From assembly GCA_951813085.1 (NCBI GenBank), contig OX638348.1:3977627-4041626 (forward strand): DNA of 64,000 bases, in the 5' to 3' direction. Source of the stretch: an uncultured Opitutaceae bacterium. GTDB lineage: Bacteria; Verrucomicrobiota; Verrucomicrobiia; Opitutales; Opitutaceae. This document shows, one piece after another, positions 8,184-18,144 of the stretch; the stretch's first letter is position 1, and every line of letters starts with the position of its first letter. Both the position numbers and the translations under genes were made by a program. The notes beneath the pieces were generated by a model that worked only from the letters and a program-made list of their open reading frames with translations, was not told where the DNA came from and made no database searches.

Positions 8184-9359
8184 ATGAAGAAGTGGATTTG
8201 GACATCTTGTATACTCTTGGCCGCGTGCGCGTCCTGGGGTTGTTCGGAGATCGGCGATCCTAGCGCGAAATCAGGCACGTCCAAGGAAACCGCCGTAAAG
8301 CAGGATGCTAAAGACGCGAAGGCTAAAAATGCGGAGAAAACAGTTCGCGTACCCAGAATCCGCCCCGCTGTCCCCGTAAAGGTGTCGGTGGTTGACGAAG
8401 GAACAATTACCTCGTCCTTGGTTTTTGATTCAGTCCTGGAAACCGAAAGCTCGGTTGAAATATACTCGGAGGCCTCTGGCGTGATTTTGGAAGTCTTGGT
8501 GGAGGAAGGCGATCGCGTCGAGACCGGACAAATCCTTGCTCGGATGGAAAACGAAGAGCAGCGAGTGGATGCCGAAGAAGCCTTGGCTCGGTACGAGCAT
8601 GAGAAAAGCAATTTCGAACGAACGACGGGGCTGCATGAGCGAAGCCTGGTTAATCAGCAAGAATTCGACACTGCCAAGTTCGGACTAGAGCAGGCAAGGC
8701 TTAGGTATGAACGAGCTCGTATTCAGTTGGAAAATACGATCGTTCGATCTACAGTGAGCGGCGTGGTAACGAAGCGGGTTGCCCAGACGGGTAGCCGAGT
8801 CACCTCGAATAGAGAACTGTTTTCCATAATGAATCTGGACGAATTATTTGCGAATGTGAATATTCCTGGCCAGCATTTGCTTAGCATCGAGCAGGGGCTT
8901 CCTGCGGTAATCGATTCAGACTTGATAGAAGGCGTGCGCTATGACGCTTTTGTTAAGCTTGTAAGTCCCATCGTGGACCCATTGAGCGGTACCTTTAAGG
9001 CAAAGGTGGCGATTTCAAATCTCAATGGTATGCCGATATATTCTGGAATGTTCGTCAATGTACGGGTTATCGTGGATACGAGTGATCGCGCGGTTCTTGT
9101 TCCCAAGGAAGCGATCGTTCACGAGGGCGACCTGAAATATATTTACAAGGTGCAGGGCAGCAAAGCGAAGAAGATGCTCCTCCAAGAAGGTTATTCTAAT
9201 GTTGGCTTCGTTCAGGCGATATCGGGCTTGGTGAAGGGTGATTCGGTTATTGTCATGGGTCATAGCGCATTGAAGGACGGAGCTAACGTAAAAGTAATAA
9301 CGGATGCAGTGGCTGCGGAGCAGCCAAAGGCGAATGCGGGCACCGCTACGGAAGGTTGA
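8184..9359 (+). CDS. RND efflux periplasmic adaptor (membrane fusion) lipoprotein
   Basis: This 391-residue protein has an N-terminal lipoprotein signal (ILLAAC or the slightly later SWGC) and a charged Lys/Ala linker. A biotinyl-lipoyl-like segment follows (SVEIYSEASGVILEVLVEEGDRVETGQ), then a short coiled-coil hairpin, the second lipoyl half (IVRSTVSGVVTKRVAQTGSRV), a beta-barrel and a membrane-proximal domain. Adaptors of this type bridge an RND pump to an outer-membrane channel. The start is ATG 8184; a TTG just before it is less likely. Two RND permease genes follow, but no TolC-like gene is in the window. Confidence 0.9.
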   Translation: MKKWIWTSCILLAACASWGCSEIGDPSAKSGTSKETAVKQDAKDAKAKNAEKTVRVPRIRPAVPVKVSVVDEGTITSSLVFDSVLETESSVEIYSEASGVILEVLVEEGDRVETGQILARMENEEQRVDAEEALARYEHEKSNFERTTGLHERSLVNQQEFDTAKFGLEQARLRYERARIQLENTIVRSTVSGVVTKRVAQTGSRVTSNRELFSIMNLDELFANVNIPGQHLLSIEQGLPAVIDSDLIEGVRYDAFVKLVSPIVDPLSGTFKAKVAISNLNGMPIYSGMFVNVRVIVDTSDRAVLVPKEAIVHEGDLKYIYKVQGSKAKKMLLQEGYSNVGFVQAISGLVKGDSVIVMGHSALKDGANVKVITDAVAAEQPKANAGTATEG

Positions 9360-9457
9360 GCCGCTCCCCAATCTGAATTGAGCATTCGCATGCAACTGGA
9401 TGCCCATTTGTCGCCGGATGTCCATTTAGGCGAGGCTTTCCGATAATAGCAATTAGC

Positions 9458-12400
9458 GTGAAAAAGGAATCCCATTTCGCAATTTCAACCCGTCGGCCCG
9501 TTTCGGTACTGATGATCGTATTGGCTGTCTGCGTATTTGGCTACGTTTCCTATCGCAAGCTGGCCCTGACATTGATGCCGGATATTTCGTATCCAACGCT
9601 CACGGTGCGGACGGAATATCTTGGAACGGCGCCGCAGGAAGTGGAGACTCAGGTGTCTCAACGGCTGGAGCAGCAATTGGGCATCATTCAGAAGCTGAAT
9701 TCCATTACATCGATCTCGAAGGCCGACCAGTCCGATATCATATTGGAATTTGCTTGGGGGGCGGACATGAGCGAAGCGACGCAGTCGATTCGGGAGAAGT
9801 TGGATCGGGTGAGGCTACCGCGCGATGCGAACCGTCCGCTTATACTCCGCTACGATCCGACTTTGGATCCAATTATGCGCATCGGGATGACGGGCCCGTA
9901 CCCACTCGACGAATTGAGACTATTCGCGGAGGACATTGTGCAACGTGAGCTGGAAGGGGAAGAAGGGCTCGCGGCGGTCAAGGTAGTGGGAGGACTCGAG
10001 GAAGAATACCAGGTACGCATTTACGAGGATAAGCTTGTTTCACTGAATCTAGATATTCAGCAGGTCAATGCCCGACTGTCTCAAAACAACGTGAACTTAC
10101 CCGGAGGTCGATTGCATGAGGGGCGTATTCGGTATTCGATTCGAACGCTTAATGAATTCAAGTCGATCGAGGAGATCGGCTCGATCGTTATCGCGCGAAA
10201 GAATGGTGTGAACGTGCTCCTGAGCGACATTGCGGACATAGGGAAGAGCCATAAGGAAATTGAAATCGAAACGCTGGTCAATGGGCGCGAGAGCGTGGAA
10301 ATCGAGATCTACAAGGAGGCCGATGCGAATATCGTAGAAGTCGCTCAAAAAGTACGCGATCGAATCTATGGCTCGCCTCGTCAGCAGGAATTCGTTGCGA
10401 GCATGGCTGCTGAAAAAGAGAATCGACAGGCGATGGATCCGAACCGACTTCGCGGATTGAGCAGCCGGGAATTGAGCGATATGCGCCGGCAGGCCGCGAT
10501 TGCCCAGCGCGAGGAACGTATCATGACGAACTTCGTTGAATACGTCCTACCGGAAGGCTGCGAGTTGAATGTGCTTACGGATCAAAGCGTATTCATCGAG
10601 CAATCAATCGATGAGGTGAAAGGAAATGCGATCGTGGGTGGGGTGATCGCAGTATTCGTGATATTCCTATTTCTCCGAAATGCGGGGCACACCGCGATCA
10701 TAGGAATCACCATTCCGGTTTCGATCGTCGCGACATTCGCTCCCATGCAACTATCGGGCGTCTCGCTCAATATCATCTCTCTTGGCGGTCTCGCGCTTGG
10801 CGTTGGGATGCTCGTAGATAATTCGATCGTCGTGCTTGAGAGCATTTTTCGCTGTCGAGAGGAAGGGGACAGCTTTGTCGATTCGACGGTTCGGGGTGTT
10901 TCAGAAGTGGGAGGCGCCGTAGTGGCGTCGACGTTGACTACCATCGCAGTTTTCTTCCCGATTGTCTTTGTCGAGGGCGTGGCGGGTCAGGTATTTGGAG
11001 ACATGTCGTTAACGGTGGTCTTTTCATTGCTGGCGTCGCTTGCGGTCGCCCTCTATTTTATCCCGATGTTGGCGTCGCGAAAATTTGGAGACGATTCAGA
11101 TTCAATTACTTGGGATCGAGCGAATTTGCTGCAATTGAATTTTATCAAAGATACCTGGCAGAAGTTTGCGAACTCGATTGTCAGCTATCATAGCAATATC
11201 AAGAGTTCCGGATGGTTTTTTCGTATCGTCGCCATCCTTTTTTACCCTCTTGTCATGGTGATTCTTCTGCTGTCGTTGCCTTTCAGAATCGTGTTGTGCC
11301 TGGTAGGGAAGATTGTATCCATTTTTGCCGCGATCCTATTGGTCTTGGTCGGTTTGGTATCCTGGCTAGGCAAATATGCAATTCGGGCGCTTACCCCGTT
11401 GCTGCGTGTATTCGACTACGTATTCGAATCGGCTCTCACTTTCTATAAGGGACTTCTTAGCTGGGCTCTGAATAACAAAATCTTCATTGTCGGTGTCGCC
11501 TTCGCCACTTTTGGGCTGACGATTAGCTTTGCGTTCCCTCGTTTGGGAAGCGAGCTCATCCCGATGGTCCACCAAGGCGAGTTCAACGTTAAAGTAAAGC
11601 TTCCAGTCGGTACGCCCATCGAGGAAACGATCGATGTTGTTAAAGGAATCGAATCAGCTGTGCGCGAAAATGAGTATGTGTCTCGTACGGCTGTTGTCGT
11701 CGGTACGGATGGGGGCGCTTCAAGCGGATCGGATGAGGGAGAGAATACGGGCGTGATCACAGCATCCTTGATCGATGGTTCGAGCAAGGAAATGGAGACA
11801 GTCGTATTGGAGAATTTGAGACAGTTTACGTCGAACATACCTGATATCGAGGTTGAAGTAAGCTATCCTGAACTGTTTAGCGTGAACGCCCCCATCGAGG
11901 TGGAGCTGTTCGGTCACGATTTGGACGAAATGAAAGTGGCCAGCGCTTCCGTGGTTGCGGCATTGCAGGCTATACCTGGTCTGGTTGACGTGCAATCAAG
12001 CGTGCAGAAAGGGAATCCAGAGGTTCAGATCGTTTATGACCGGCAGCGCTTGTCTCAGCTGGACATGGACTTGAAAACAGTCGCGGAGCTTATTCGGAAC
12101 AAGGTGCAAGGACAGGTACCAACAGAATTTCAAAAACGGGATCGCCAAATTGATATAATGGTCCGTCTCGATGAGAAAGACCGGTTGGGACTGGACGAAT
12201 TGAAAGGCATCATCGTCAACCCTAGAAGCCCAGTTCCGATACCGCTTTCGTCGATTGCTTCTCTTCGCGTACGCGAAGGACCCAATGAGATTCGACATCT
12301 CGATCAGCAGCGGGGCGCCGTCATTACGGCTAATGTCGATGGAATCGAGCTTTCCCAGGCGTCGATCTTGATCGAAGAGACGCTCTTGAATCTAGAGTTG

Positions 12401-13021
12401 CCCAGTGGATTCGACTACGATGTGACGGGACAGGCCGCCGAAATGGAGCGCTCGATCGACAGTCTTATGTTCGCCCTCGCCTTGGCTCTTTTCCTGGTTT
12501 ACATTGTGATGGCGAGCCAATTCGAGTCGCTGATTCACCCGTTCATAATCTTATTTACCGTACCGCTAGCGATAATTGGCGTAGTGATTGCCCTTTTCCT
12601 GGGAGGGTGGTCGCTTAATATTCTTGTATTCATAGGATTGATAATGCTCGCAGGAATCGTCGTGAACAACGCGATTGTCCTGGTCGACTATATCAACAAT
12701 TTGCGCCGTGGCGGAATGGGAAAAGTGGAAGCGGTGCAAACAGCCGCTCAAGCGCGATTTCGTCCGATCCTGATGACGACGATGACGACTGTTCTCGGCT
12801 TGATCCCAATGGCTCTTGGACTTGGGGAAGGGTCGGAGATTCGAGTACCATTGGCGATCACTGTGATCGCAGGTCTTACGACTTCTACATTCCTTACCTT
12901 AATTGTGATCCCGTCTGTCTATTTGCTAGTGGATTTCAGGGGAATGAAAGTGGCGTCTGAGGAAGTCGAGGAAGAAATGGCTGCTGCAGTCGCGATGAAA
13001 CCTGAGCCTCAACAATGTTGA
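9458..13021 (+). CDS. RND multidrug/heavy-metal efflux permease with extra inter-repeat membrane insert
   Basis: This proton-driven pump of 1187 residues starts at GTG 9458. Family marks include RRPVSVLMIVLAVCVFGYVSY (first helix), PDISYPTLTVRTEY, LALGVGMLVDNSIVVLE in helix IV with the proton-relay Asp, and VFIGLIMLAGIVVNNAIVLVDY in the second repeat. The length exceeds the usual 1030-1060. Much of the excess lies between the two RND repeats (about residues 540-670), where a highly hydrophobic stretch encoded by about 11205-11385 predicts two or three additional helices. Its stop overlaps the next permease start by 7 bases, so the two pumps may assemble together as in MdtBC; that comparison is inference. 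Substrate is unknown. Confidence 0.92.
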   Translation: MKKESHFAISTRRPVSVLMIVLAVCVFGYVSYRKLALTLMPDISYPTLTVRTEYLGTAPQEVETQVSQRLEQQLGIIQKLNSITSISKADQSDIILEFAWGADMSEATQSIREKLDRVRLPRDANRPLILRYDPTLDPIMRIGMTGPYPLDELRLFAEDIVQRELEGEEGLAAVKVVGGLEEEYQVRIYEDKLVSLNLDIQQVNARLSQNNVNLPGGRLHEGRIRYSIRTLNEFKSIEEIGSIVIARKNGVNVLLSDIADIGKSHKEIEIETLVNGRESVEIEIYKEADANIVEVAQKVRDRIYGSPRQQEFVASMAAEKENRQAMDPNRLRGLSSRELSDMRRQAAIAQREERIMTNFVEYVLPEGCELNVLTDQSVFIEQSIDEVKGNAIVGGVIAVFVIFLFLRNAGHTAIIGITIPVSIVATFAPMQLSGVSLNIISLGGLALGVGMLVDNSIVVLESIFRCREEGDSFVDSTVRGVSEVGGAVVASTLTTIAVFFPIVFVEGVAGQVFGDMSLTVVFSLLASLAVALYFIPMLASRKFGDDSDSITWDRANLLQLNFIKDTWQKFANSIVSYHSNIKSSGWFFRIVAILFYPLVMVILLLSLPFRIVLCLVGKIVSIFAAILLVLVGLVSWLGKYAIRALTPLLRVFDYVFESALTFYKGLLSWALNNKIFIVGVAFATFGLTISFAFPRLGSELIPMVHQGEFNVKVKLPVGTPIEETIDVVKGIESAVRENEYVSRTAVVVGTDGGASSGSDEGENTGVITASLIDGSSKEMETVVLENLRQFTSNIPDIEVEVSYPELFSVNAPIEVELFGHDLDEMKVASASVVAALQAIPGLVDVQSSVQKGNPEVQIVYDRQRLSQLDMDLKTVAELIRNKVQGQVPTEFQKRDRQIDIMVRLDEKDRLGLDELKGIIVNPRSPVPIPLSSIASLRVREGPNEIRHLDQQRGAVITANVDGIELSQASILIEETLLNLELPSGFDYDVTGQAAEMERSIDSLMFALALALFLVYIVMASQFESLIHPFIILFTVPLAIIGVVIALFLGGWSLNILVFIGLIMLAGIVVNNAIVLVDYINNLRRGGMGKVEAVQTAAQARFRPILMTTMTTVLGLIPMALGLGEGSEIRVPLAITVIAGLTTSTFLTLIVIPSVYLLVDFRGMKVASEEVEEEMAAAVAMKPEPQQC

Positions 13022-16000
13022 AAAAGGACTACAGTTTTTTCCCATCCCTATCAGTGAATCGACCGGTCACTGTAATGATGGGTCTGCTGATGACCCTAGT
13101 TCTGGGAATGATCGCCTATACGCGAATCAAGGTTGAGCTGTTTCCGAGTGGAATGGAAGACAAGCGACTGATGATTCGGGCAGACTATGACAATTCGACT
13201 CCGCTTGATACCTTGGACAAAGTGGTCGAGCCAATGGAGGATATACTCGGTACGGTTACGGGTATTGAGAGAATCCATACAAGGGCCTATTCATCGACTG
13301 CTCGGGCATACGTATATTTTCACAATAGCGTCAATATGGATGACGCCTATGATGATATTAAGGATCGGATGGATCGCGTTCTACCGGAACTTCCCGAGGA
13401 GGTTGAGGAAATCCGTGTTTACAAGTACGATGCGGACGACGAGGAAATTCTCGAGGCATCCATGACAATGGGTGATAACATTGAGAATCCTGAGTATTTC
13501 ATTGAGCGTTATTTCGCGCCAGCGCTGCAGCGAATCGACGGAGTGGGCGAGGTAGATATTAAAGGTGATAGCGGTCGTGAAATACGGATCTCTCTCGACC
13601 AAGAAAAGCTGCGCTCCCACAATATCGATATATTCGAGTTGTCGGCGAAACTGAGGAATCAAAACTTGAATGTGAGCGCTGGCCGGGTATCGGAGGGCGG
13701 GCAGGAATATATGGTGAGGTCCGTCGGTCGGATTGAGGACCTTGGCGTCCTCGAGGACTTTGTCGTGGATATTGAGAATGGAGTTCGGCTCAGCGATCTC
13801 GGCGATATCTATATAAGCAAGGTGGAGAATTATGGTACCTGGCGTTTGGAAGGTGGTCGTTCCTATGGCGTAGAGATCATGCGGTCAGGGGAAGCGAACA
13901 TCGTGGAAATTAGCGAGGCCGTTAACAAGGTGTTCGATCGTTTCGTTAATTCAAAGCGTTGGGAAGGCATACAATTTCGCGTATTCAAAGATCAAGGAAA
14001 GTATATTCTGCAATCGATCGAGAACCTGAAGATGTCCGCGATTTGGGGAGGGCTTTTTTCATTCGCCGTTCTGATAATATTTTTGAGATCGATTCGAATT
14101 ACTCTTACCATTGCTCTAGCAATACCGCTCTCGCTGCTCTGTTCGGTCATCGTTCTCTATTTCATGGGTTGGACGTTGAACATCCTGACGATGATGGGGC
14201 TCTTGATTTCGGTAGGTCTCGTAGTCGACAACGCCATCGTGATGGTGGAGAATATCCATTCTAAGCGGGAACTGGGCCACACGCCTAAGAAGAGCGCATT
14301 GATGGGAGCGAGCGAGATTAGCCTCGCTATTACAATGGCAACCCTCACTACGATGGTCGTATTTGTCCCGCTGCTGCTAATGGATACGGGTAGCGAGATT
14401 CACTTCTATTTTCACCGTATCGGAATTCCTGTGATCGCTTCGTTGGGAGCGTCCCTTACAATTGCGGTGCTTTTGATTCCGCTTGCGACTAAAACGTTCC
14501 TGTCGAAAAAAAACAAGCAGGTGGAGCCATCGAAAGTGGGCTGGCTCAATGGCGTTTACCTGCATCTTCTCAAGGGTTCTTTAAAGGATAAGAGCTTCGC
14601 CTTTTTCATCATCTTCATCGTGTTGGGAATTTCCTCATACCCAATCTACGATGAGTGGATCGAGACTCGAGATAGAAGCAGCGATGCGAGCGTCATTACC
14701 TTGAGCTTTTCTCTGCCGGCTGGCGTAAAGAAAGAGCAAGTTGGCCTTTGGGTAGATGATGTTGAGTCGTTTTTGGAGGAGAATCGTCAGCAATATGACT
14801 TTGAGTCTTACTCGTCCTATCACAGCGATTCGTCGATGTACATACGATTGAACATGAGACAGGAGACCTTGAACTGGTACGAGGTCGCCCAACGTTGGGT
14901 AGTTGAGAAAATTGGTAGGGGGCCGGAACCTGTGATGAGTCGGGCCGATGTTATGCGCGATGTTTCGGAGCGTCTCGAGCTACCGCCTGGGTTGAGAATG
15001 CGATATAGCTACAAGAGCCGAGGAGCGGAGGATCCTACGCGTTCTTTCTATTTGTATTTATACGGAGATGACACCGAGACGCTCTACCAATTGAGCGAAG
15101 AAGTGGCGCGACGCTTGGAAACGATACCCGAGCTTGTGGCCCTCGATATGGAGCTTGAAGAGGACGAGCAAGAATTGAATATTCAGCTGGACCGGGAACA
15201 GGCCCAAAAGCTCGGCATAAGCACGCGCGATGTATCGAACGGTATATCCGCGGCGATGCGCGGCGCAAGCGTAGGGCGATTCTATACGGAAGAAGGTCGG
15301 GAAATAAACATCGAGGCTCGGTTGCGCGAAGAGGATCGTGAGTCGCTCGATGAATTGAGCCGGTTGCGATTCATGTCGGAAAGTGGAACGGAGGTGCCTT
15401 TAGATACCATTTCAAAGCTTGATTTCCGTGACTCCACGCGATCGATAAGGCGCGACAATCGCAAGACCTCAATGCGCATTCGAGCGATGATGGATACGGA
15501 CGACATACGAGCGACTAACGCAAAAATCGAGTCCCTAATGCAGGTGTTTGAGATGCCCCGGGGCTACCGATGGGATCGAGGCAGCTCCTCCTATCGTATC
15601 GATCAGGAAAATCGCGATATTCAATTCGCGCTCCTGATGATCTTTATCTTTGTGCTTTTTCTGATGGGGATTCTATTCGAGTCTTTCATCATGCCATTGG
15701 CAGTGATCGCCACAGTTCCCATGGCTGGGGCTGGCGTCGTTTGGATGCTTGTAGCAACGGAAACAGCCTTCGATCGAATGGCTGGTGTCGGGGCCATGAT
15801 ACTTATCGGGATTGTCGTCAACAACGGCATCGTGTTGATCGATCTGTCTCAACGCTTAATGCGTGAGGGTTATTCACGAAACGCAGCCTTGGTCGAAGCG
15901 AGTCGTCGCCGATTTCGTCCGATATGGATCACCTCGCTGACTACGATTTTCGGAATGATTCCAATGGCTATAGGAGGCTCGAAGGTAATGGATATGTCCT

Positions 16001-16179
16001 ACTCGCCGCTCGGGCGCGTGATCATTGGAGGATTGATGGTATCGACTTTCCTGACACTAATCGTAGTACCTCTGTTCTATGCGTTGCTCGATGATCTTCG
16101 CAATTGGTCCAAGGAAATGACGCGATTGGTCCTTGGCAAGGCTCGCAAAAATGTTCCTGCCAAAAAAGTGACAACGTAG
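13015..16179 (+). CDS. Second RND efflux permease
   Basis: This RND-family inner-membrane pump has 1054 residues, a normal length without the insert seen in its upstream partner. It shows NRPVTVMMGLLMTLVLGMI in the first helix, VELFPSGMEDKRLMIRADY, GLVVDNAIVMVENIHS in helix IV and GAMILIGIVVNNGIVLIDL in the second half. The start ATG 13015 lies inside the end of the preceding permease gene (ATGTTGA overlap), implying coupled translation and equal dosage. The two permeases are clearly divergent from each other. The gene ends in a hairpin shared with the convergent dehydrogenase gene. Confidence 0.92.
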   Translation: MLKKDYSFFPSLSVNRPVTVMMGLLMTLVLGMIAYTRIKVELFPSGMEDKRLMIRADYDNSTPLDTLDKVVEPMEDILGTVTGIERIHTRAYSSTARAYVYFHNSVNMDDAYDDIKDRMDRVLPELPEEVEEIRVYKYDADDEEILEASMTMGDNIENPEYFIERYFAPALQRIDGVGEVDIKGDSGREIRISLDQEKLRSHNIDIFELSAKLRNQNLNVSAGRVSEGGQEYMVRSVGRIEDLGVLEDFVVDIENGVRLSDLGDIYISKVENYGTWRLEGGRSYGVEIMRSGEANIVEISEAVNKVFDRFVNSKRWEGIQFRVFKDQGKYILQSIENLKMSAIWGGLFSFAVLIIFLRSIRITLTIALAIPLSLLCSVIVLYFMGWTLNILTMMGLLISVGLVVDNAIVMVENIHSKRELGHTPKKSALMGASEISLAITMATLTTMVVFVPLLLMDTGSEIHFYFHRIGIPVIASLGASLTIAVLLIPLATKTFLSKKNKQVEPSKVGWLNGVYLHLLKGSLKDKSFAFFIIFIVLGISSYPIYDEWIETRDRSSDASVITLSFSLPAGVKKEQVGLWVDDVESFLEENRQQYDFESYSSYHSDSSMYIRLNMRQETLNWYEVAQRWVVEKIGRGPEPVMSRADVMRDVSERLELPPGLRMRYSYKSRGAEDPTRSFYLYLYGDDTETLYQLSEEVARRLETIPELVALDMELEEDEQELNIQLDREQAQKLGISTRDVSNGISAAMRGASVGRFYTEEGREINIEARLREEDRESLDELSRLRFMSESGTEVPLDTISKLDFRDSTRSIRRDNRKTSMRIRAMMDTDDIRATNAKIESLMQVFEMPRGYRWDRGSSSYRIDQENRDIQFALLMIFIFVLFLMGILFESFIMPLAVIATVPMAGAGVVWMLVATETAFDRMAGVGAMILIGIVVNNGIVLIDLSQRLMREGYSRNAALVEASRRRFRPIWITSLTTIFGMIPMAIGGSKVMDMSYSPLGRVIIGGLMVSTFLTLIVVPLFYALLDDLRNWSKEMTRLVLGKARKNVPAKKVTT

Positions 16180-16198
16180 TAAAGTAATTACTACGTTG
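16162..16198 (-). terminator. Intrinsic terminator between convergent genes
   Basis: A perfect 11-bp inverted repeat (CAACGTAGTAA / TTACTACGTTG, 16172-16182 and 16188-16198) encloses a 5-base loop. Read on the minus strand the hairpin is followed by a run of six T (complement of 16162-16167), so it should terminate the dehydrogenase transcript. It overlaps the stop codon of the second RND permease and may also slow plus-strand transcription, though no T run follows on that side. Confidence 0.8.
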
Positions 16199-16212
16199 CG
16201 TTTAGAGGCTTT

Positions 16213-17820
16213 CTAGGATCCCAATACGAAGGCGCCATCCTCTAATCGAGCGAGGCCGAGGGGGTTTCCATTTTTCAGCTCGTCTGGAAGCAGTGATTGG
16301 GGGCTGTCTTGATAGGCGATTAGGCGAGTGAACCTGGAGATTGCATGCGTGCCGACGGAAGTGCTTCGTCCATCGGAAGTGGCAGGGAATGGACCCCCGT
16401 GAACCATGGAATGGCAAACTTCAACTCCGGTTGGAAAGGCATTGTATACGATCCGACCGACCTTTCGCTCCAATATGGGAAGGGCCTCGCTGAATTCTTC
16501 TAGGTCTTTGTCCGTAGCGTGCAGGGTTCCGGTGAGCTGACCCTCGAATCGTTCAAGCGCTTGAAGAAGATCGGACTTTTCAGACCAGCGAACGATAGTA
16601 GTTCCAGGGCCGAAAATTTCTTGGCTAAGCGTTTCGTTCGATAGGAATTGTGTGGTGTCGGTTTCAAAAACGGCGGTGGCTCCGAGACAGGAATTCCCAC
16701 TGGAGTCGGGGGCTTTTGAAACGAGAGTAGCCACGCCCTCAGTAGACTCCATAGCCGATACGCCTGATTGGTAAGCGCTCTGAATCGTCGGATTTAGCAT
16801 TACCTGGGCGGGGGTTTCGCCCATTTTTTCGGTGAATGAGCGTACTAGGGCATCGCCTGCGTCACCGCTCTTTACGAGAACGACGCCTGGATTCGTGCAA
16901 AACTGGCCAACACCCATCGTAGCGGATATGTGGAGACCAGCAGCGATCGATTCGGATTGCTTAGCGACTGCGTCCGGTAAGAGCACGACCGGGTTCACGC
17001 TTCCCATTTCTGCGTAGACTGGGATTGGCTCTTTTCGCGCCGCCGCGATTTTCATGAGCGCTGTTCCCCCAGATGTAGAGCCCGTGAAGCCGACAGCCTT
17101 TATCAAAGGGTGAGCGACCAGAGTGGATCCCACGGTGCGACCCCCTCCGAAAAGGACGCTAAACGTACCGTCAGGCATTCCCGTTTTCTCCGCGGCTGCT
17201 TGAATCGCTCTTGCGACCAGCTCGGCGGTTCCCGGATGAGAGGAGTGAGCTTTTACGATGACTGGGCATCCGGCTGCGAGAGCGGATGCTGTATCTCCGC
17301 CGGCGGTAGAAAACGCCAAAGGAAAATTACTGGCAGCAAAAACGGCGACGGGCCCGAGTGGGCGAAGCATGGAGCGTATGTCAGGTTTGGGAAGAGGCAT
17401 TCGATCAGGAATCGCTGTATCGATACGGGCTTGTGTCCAGGATCCATCCCGGGCGACTTGCGCGAACAGGCGAAGCTGGCCAGTGGTCCTTCCCGTTTCG
17501 CCCTTGATGCGAGCTTCGGGTAAACCGGTCTCCTGCATGGCTCTGGGGGTCAATATTTCGCCGATGGCCTCGATCTGAGTGGCGATCTCTTCAAGGAATC
17601 GGGCCCGCTCTTCACCGCTAGTCTTGCTATAGAATTCAAATGCATCGCTCGCCAATTGTATGGCCCATTCTACCTCAGAACTGGAAGCATGAAAGAATGG
17701 CGGTTCGATTTCATTTCCCGTCGATGGATCGATCGCTTTGGAGGATTCGTGGCAATCTGATGAGTCGGAGAAACCGATGATGGAGCGTCCGTTTAGAGAC
17801 AGGGATTGGTCAACTGGCAT
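16213..17820 (-). CDS. Aldehyde dehydrogenase, alpha-ketoglutarate-semialdehyde (2,5-dioxovalerate) type
   Basis: This 535-residue NAD(P)-dependent enzyme has the standard aldehyde dehydrogenase active site: FAASNFPLAF with N165, VIVKAHSSHPGT with cofactor-binding K190, FTGSTSGG, general base E271 in AEMGSVNP, and catalytic Cys308 in GVGQFCTNPG. EMGSxNP and the long overall form are typical of the ketoglutarate-semialdehyde subgroup, which ends the non-phosphorylative breakdown of pentoses and hexuronic or aldaric acids by making 2-oxoglutarate. It is divergent from a FadR-type regulator that is the likely controller. No other sugar-acid catabolic gene is in the window, so the pathway is inferred. 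Confidence 0.88.
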   Translation of the reverse strand: MPVDQSLSLNGRSIIGFSDSSDCHESSKAIDPSTGNEIEPPFFHASSSEVEWAIQLASDAFEFYSKTSGEERARFLEEIATQIEAIGEILTPRAMQETGLPEARIKGETGRTTGQLRLFAQVARDGSWTQARIDTAIPDRMPLPKPDIRSMLRPLGPVAVFAASNFPLAFSTAGGDTASALAAGCPVIVKAHSSHPGTAELVARAIQAAAEKTGMPDGTFSVLFGGGRTVGSTLVAHPLIKAVGFTGSTSGGTALMKIAAARKEPIPVYAEMGSVNPVVLLPDAVAKQSESIAAGLHISATMGVGQFCTNPGVVLVKSGDAGDALVRSFTEKMGETPAQVMLNPTIQSAYQSGVSAMESTEGVATLVSKAPDSSGNSCLGATAVFETDTTQFLSNETLSQEIFGPGTTIVRWSEKSDLLQALERFEGQLTGTLHATDKDLEEFSEALPILERKVGRIVYNAFPTGVEVCHSMVHGGPFPATSDGRSTSVGTHAISRFTRLIAYQDSPQSLLPDELKNGNPLGLARLEDGAFVLGS

Positions 17821-18144
17821 AACTGAAATTGATTGAGTCGGTTAGTGTGCGTATTGCGTTCTTCGCCGCAATCCCGATTCTCGCTAAATCTGATGATTGC
17901 CGTGGCCAAAACGACTCGTTCCTGTCGACGTTGACGCTGAATCGAGAAAGTTCGCATAAAAATAAGATGCTAGAGGAGCTTGCCTACCCGGTATCGACGC
18001 ACCATTCATACGCTGGCTAGTTTAGTCTAGCGACTTTGCCTGCTGATCCGAATCTGAAGCGTCGACGCAATCGCATGCGGTTTGGATTCCCAAATCCCCA
18101 TAACCTGTAAATGATGACGAATTTCGCTCATGAACTAAGTTCTT
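17821..18144. other. Divergent control region, dehydrogenase / GntR regulator
   Basis: A 324-base gap between divergent genes with no supported ORF. It should contain both promoters and the regulator's operator. I see a possible plus-strand promoter at 17931-17960 and a small hairpin GCTAG/CTAGC near 18012. I could not find a clear FadR/GntR half-site pair of the TNGTNNNACNA form. Confidence 0.45.
17931..17960 (+). promoter_or_regulatory. Possible promoter for the GntR regulator
   Basis: TTGACG at 17931-17936, an 18-base spacer, then CATAAA at 17955-17960, giving a leader of about 180 bases before the regulator. Pattern-based only. Confidence 0.3.

Noticed and set aside
17829..18020. 63-residue plus-strand ORF in the divergent control region
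   Set aside because: No ribosome site, no homology and non-ATG start; region is better explained as promoters.
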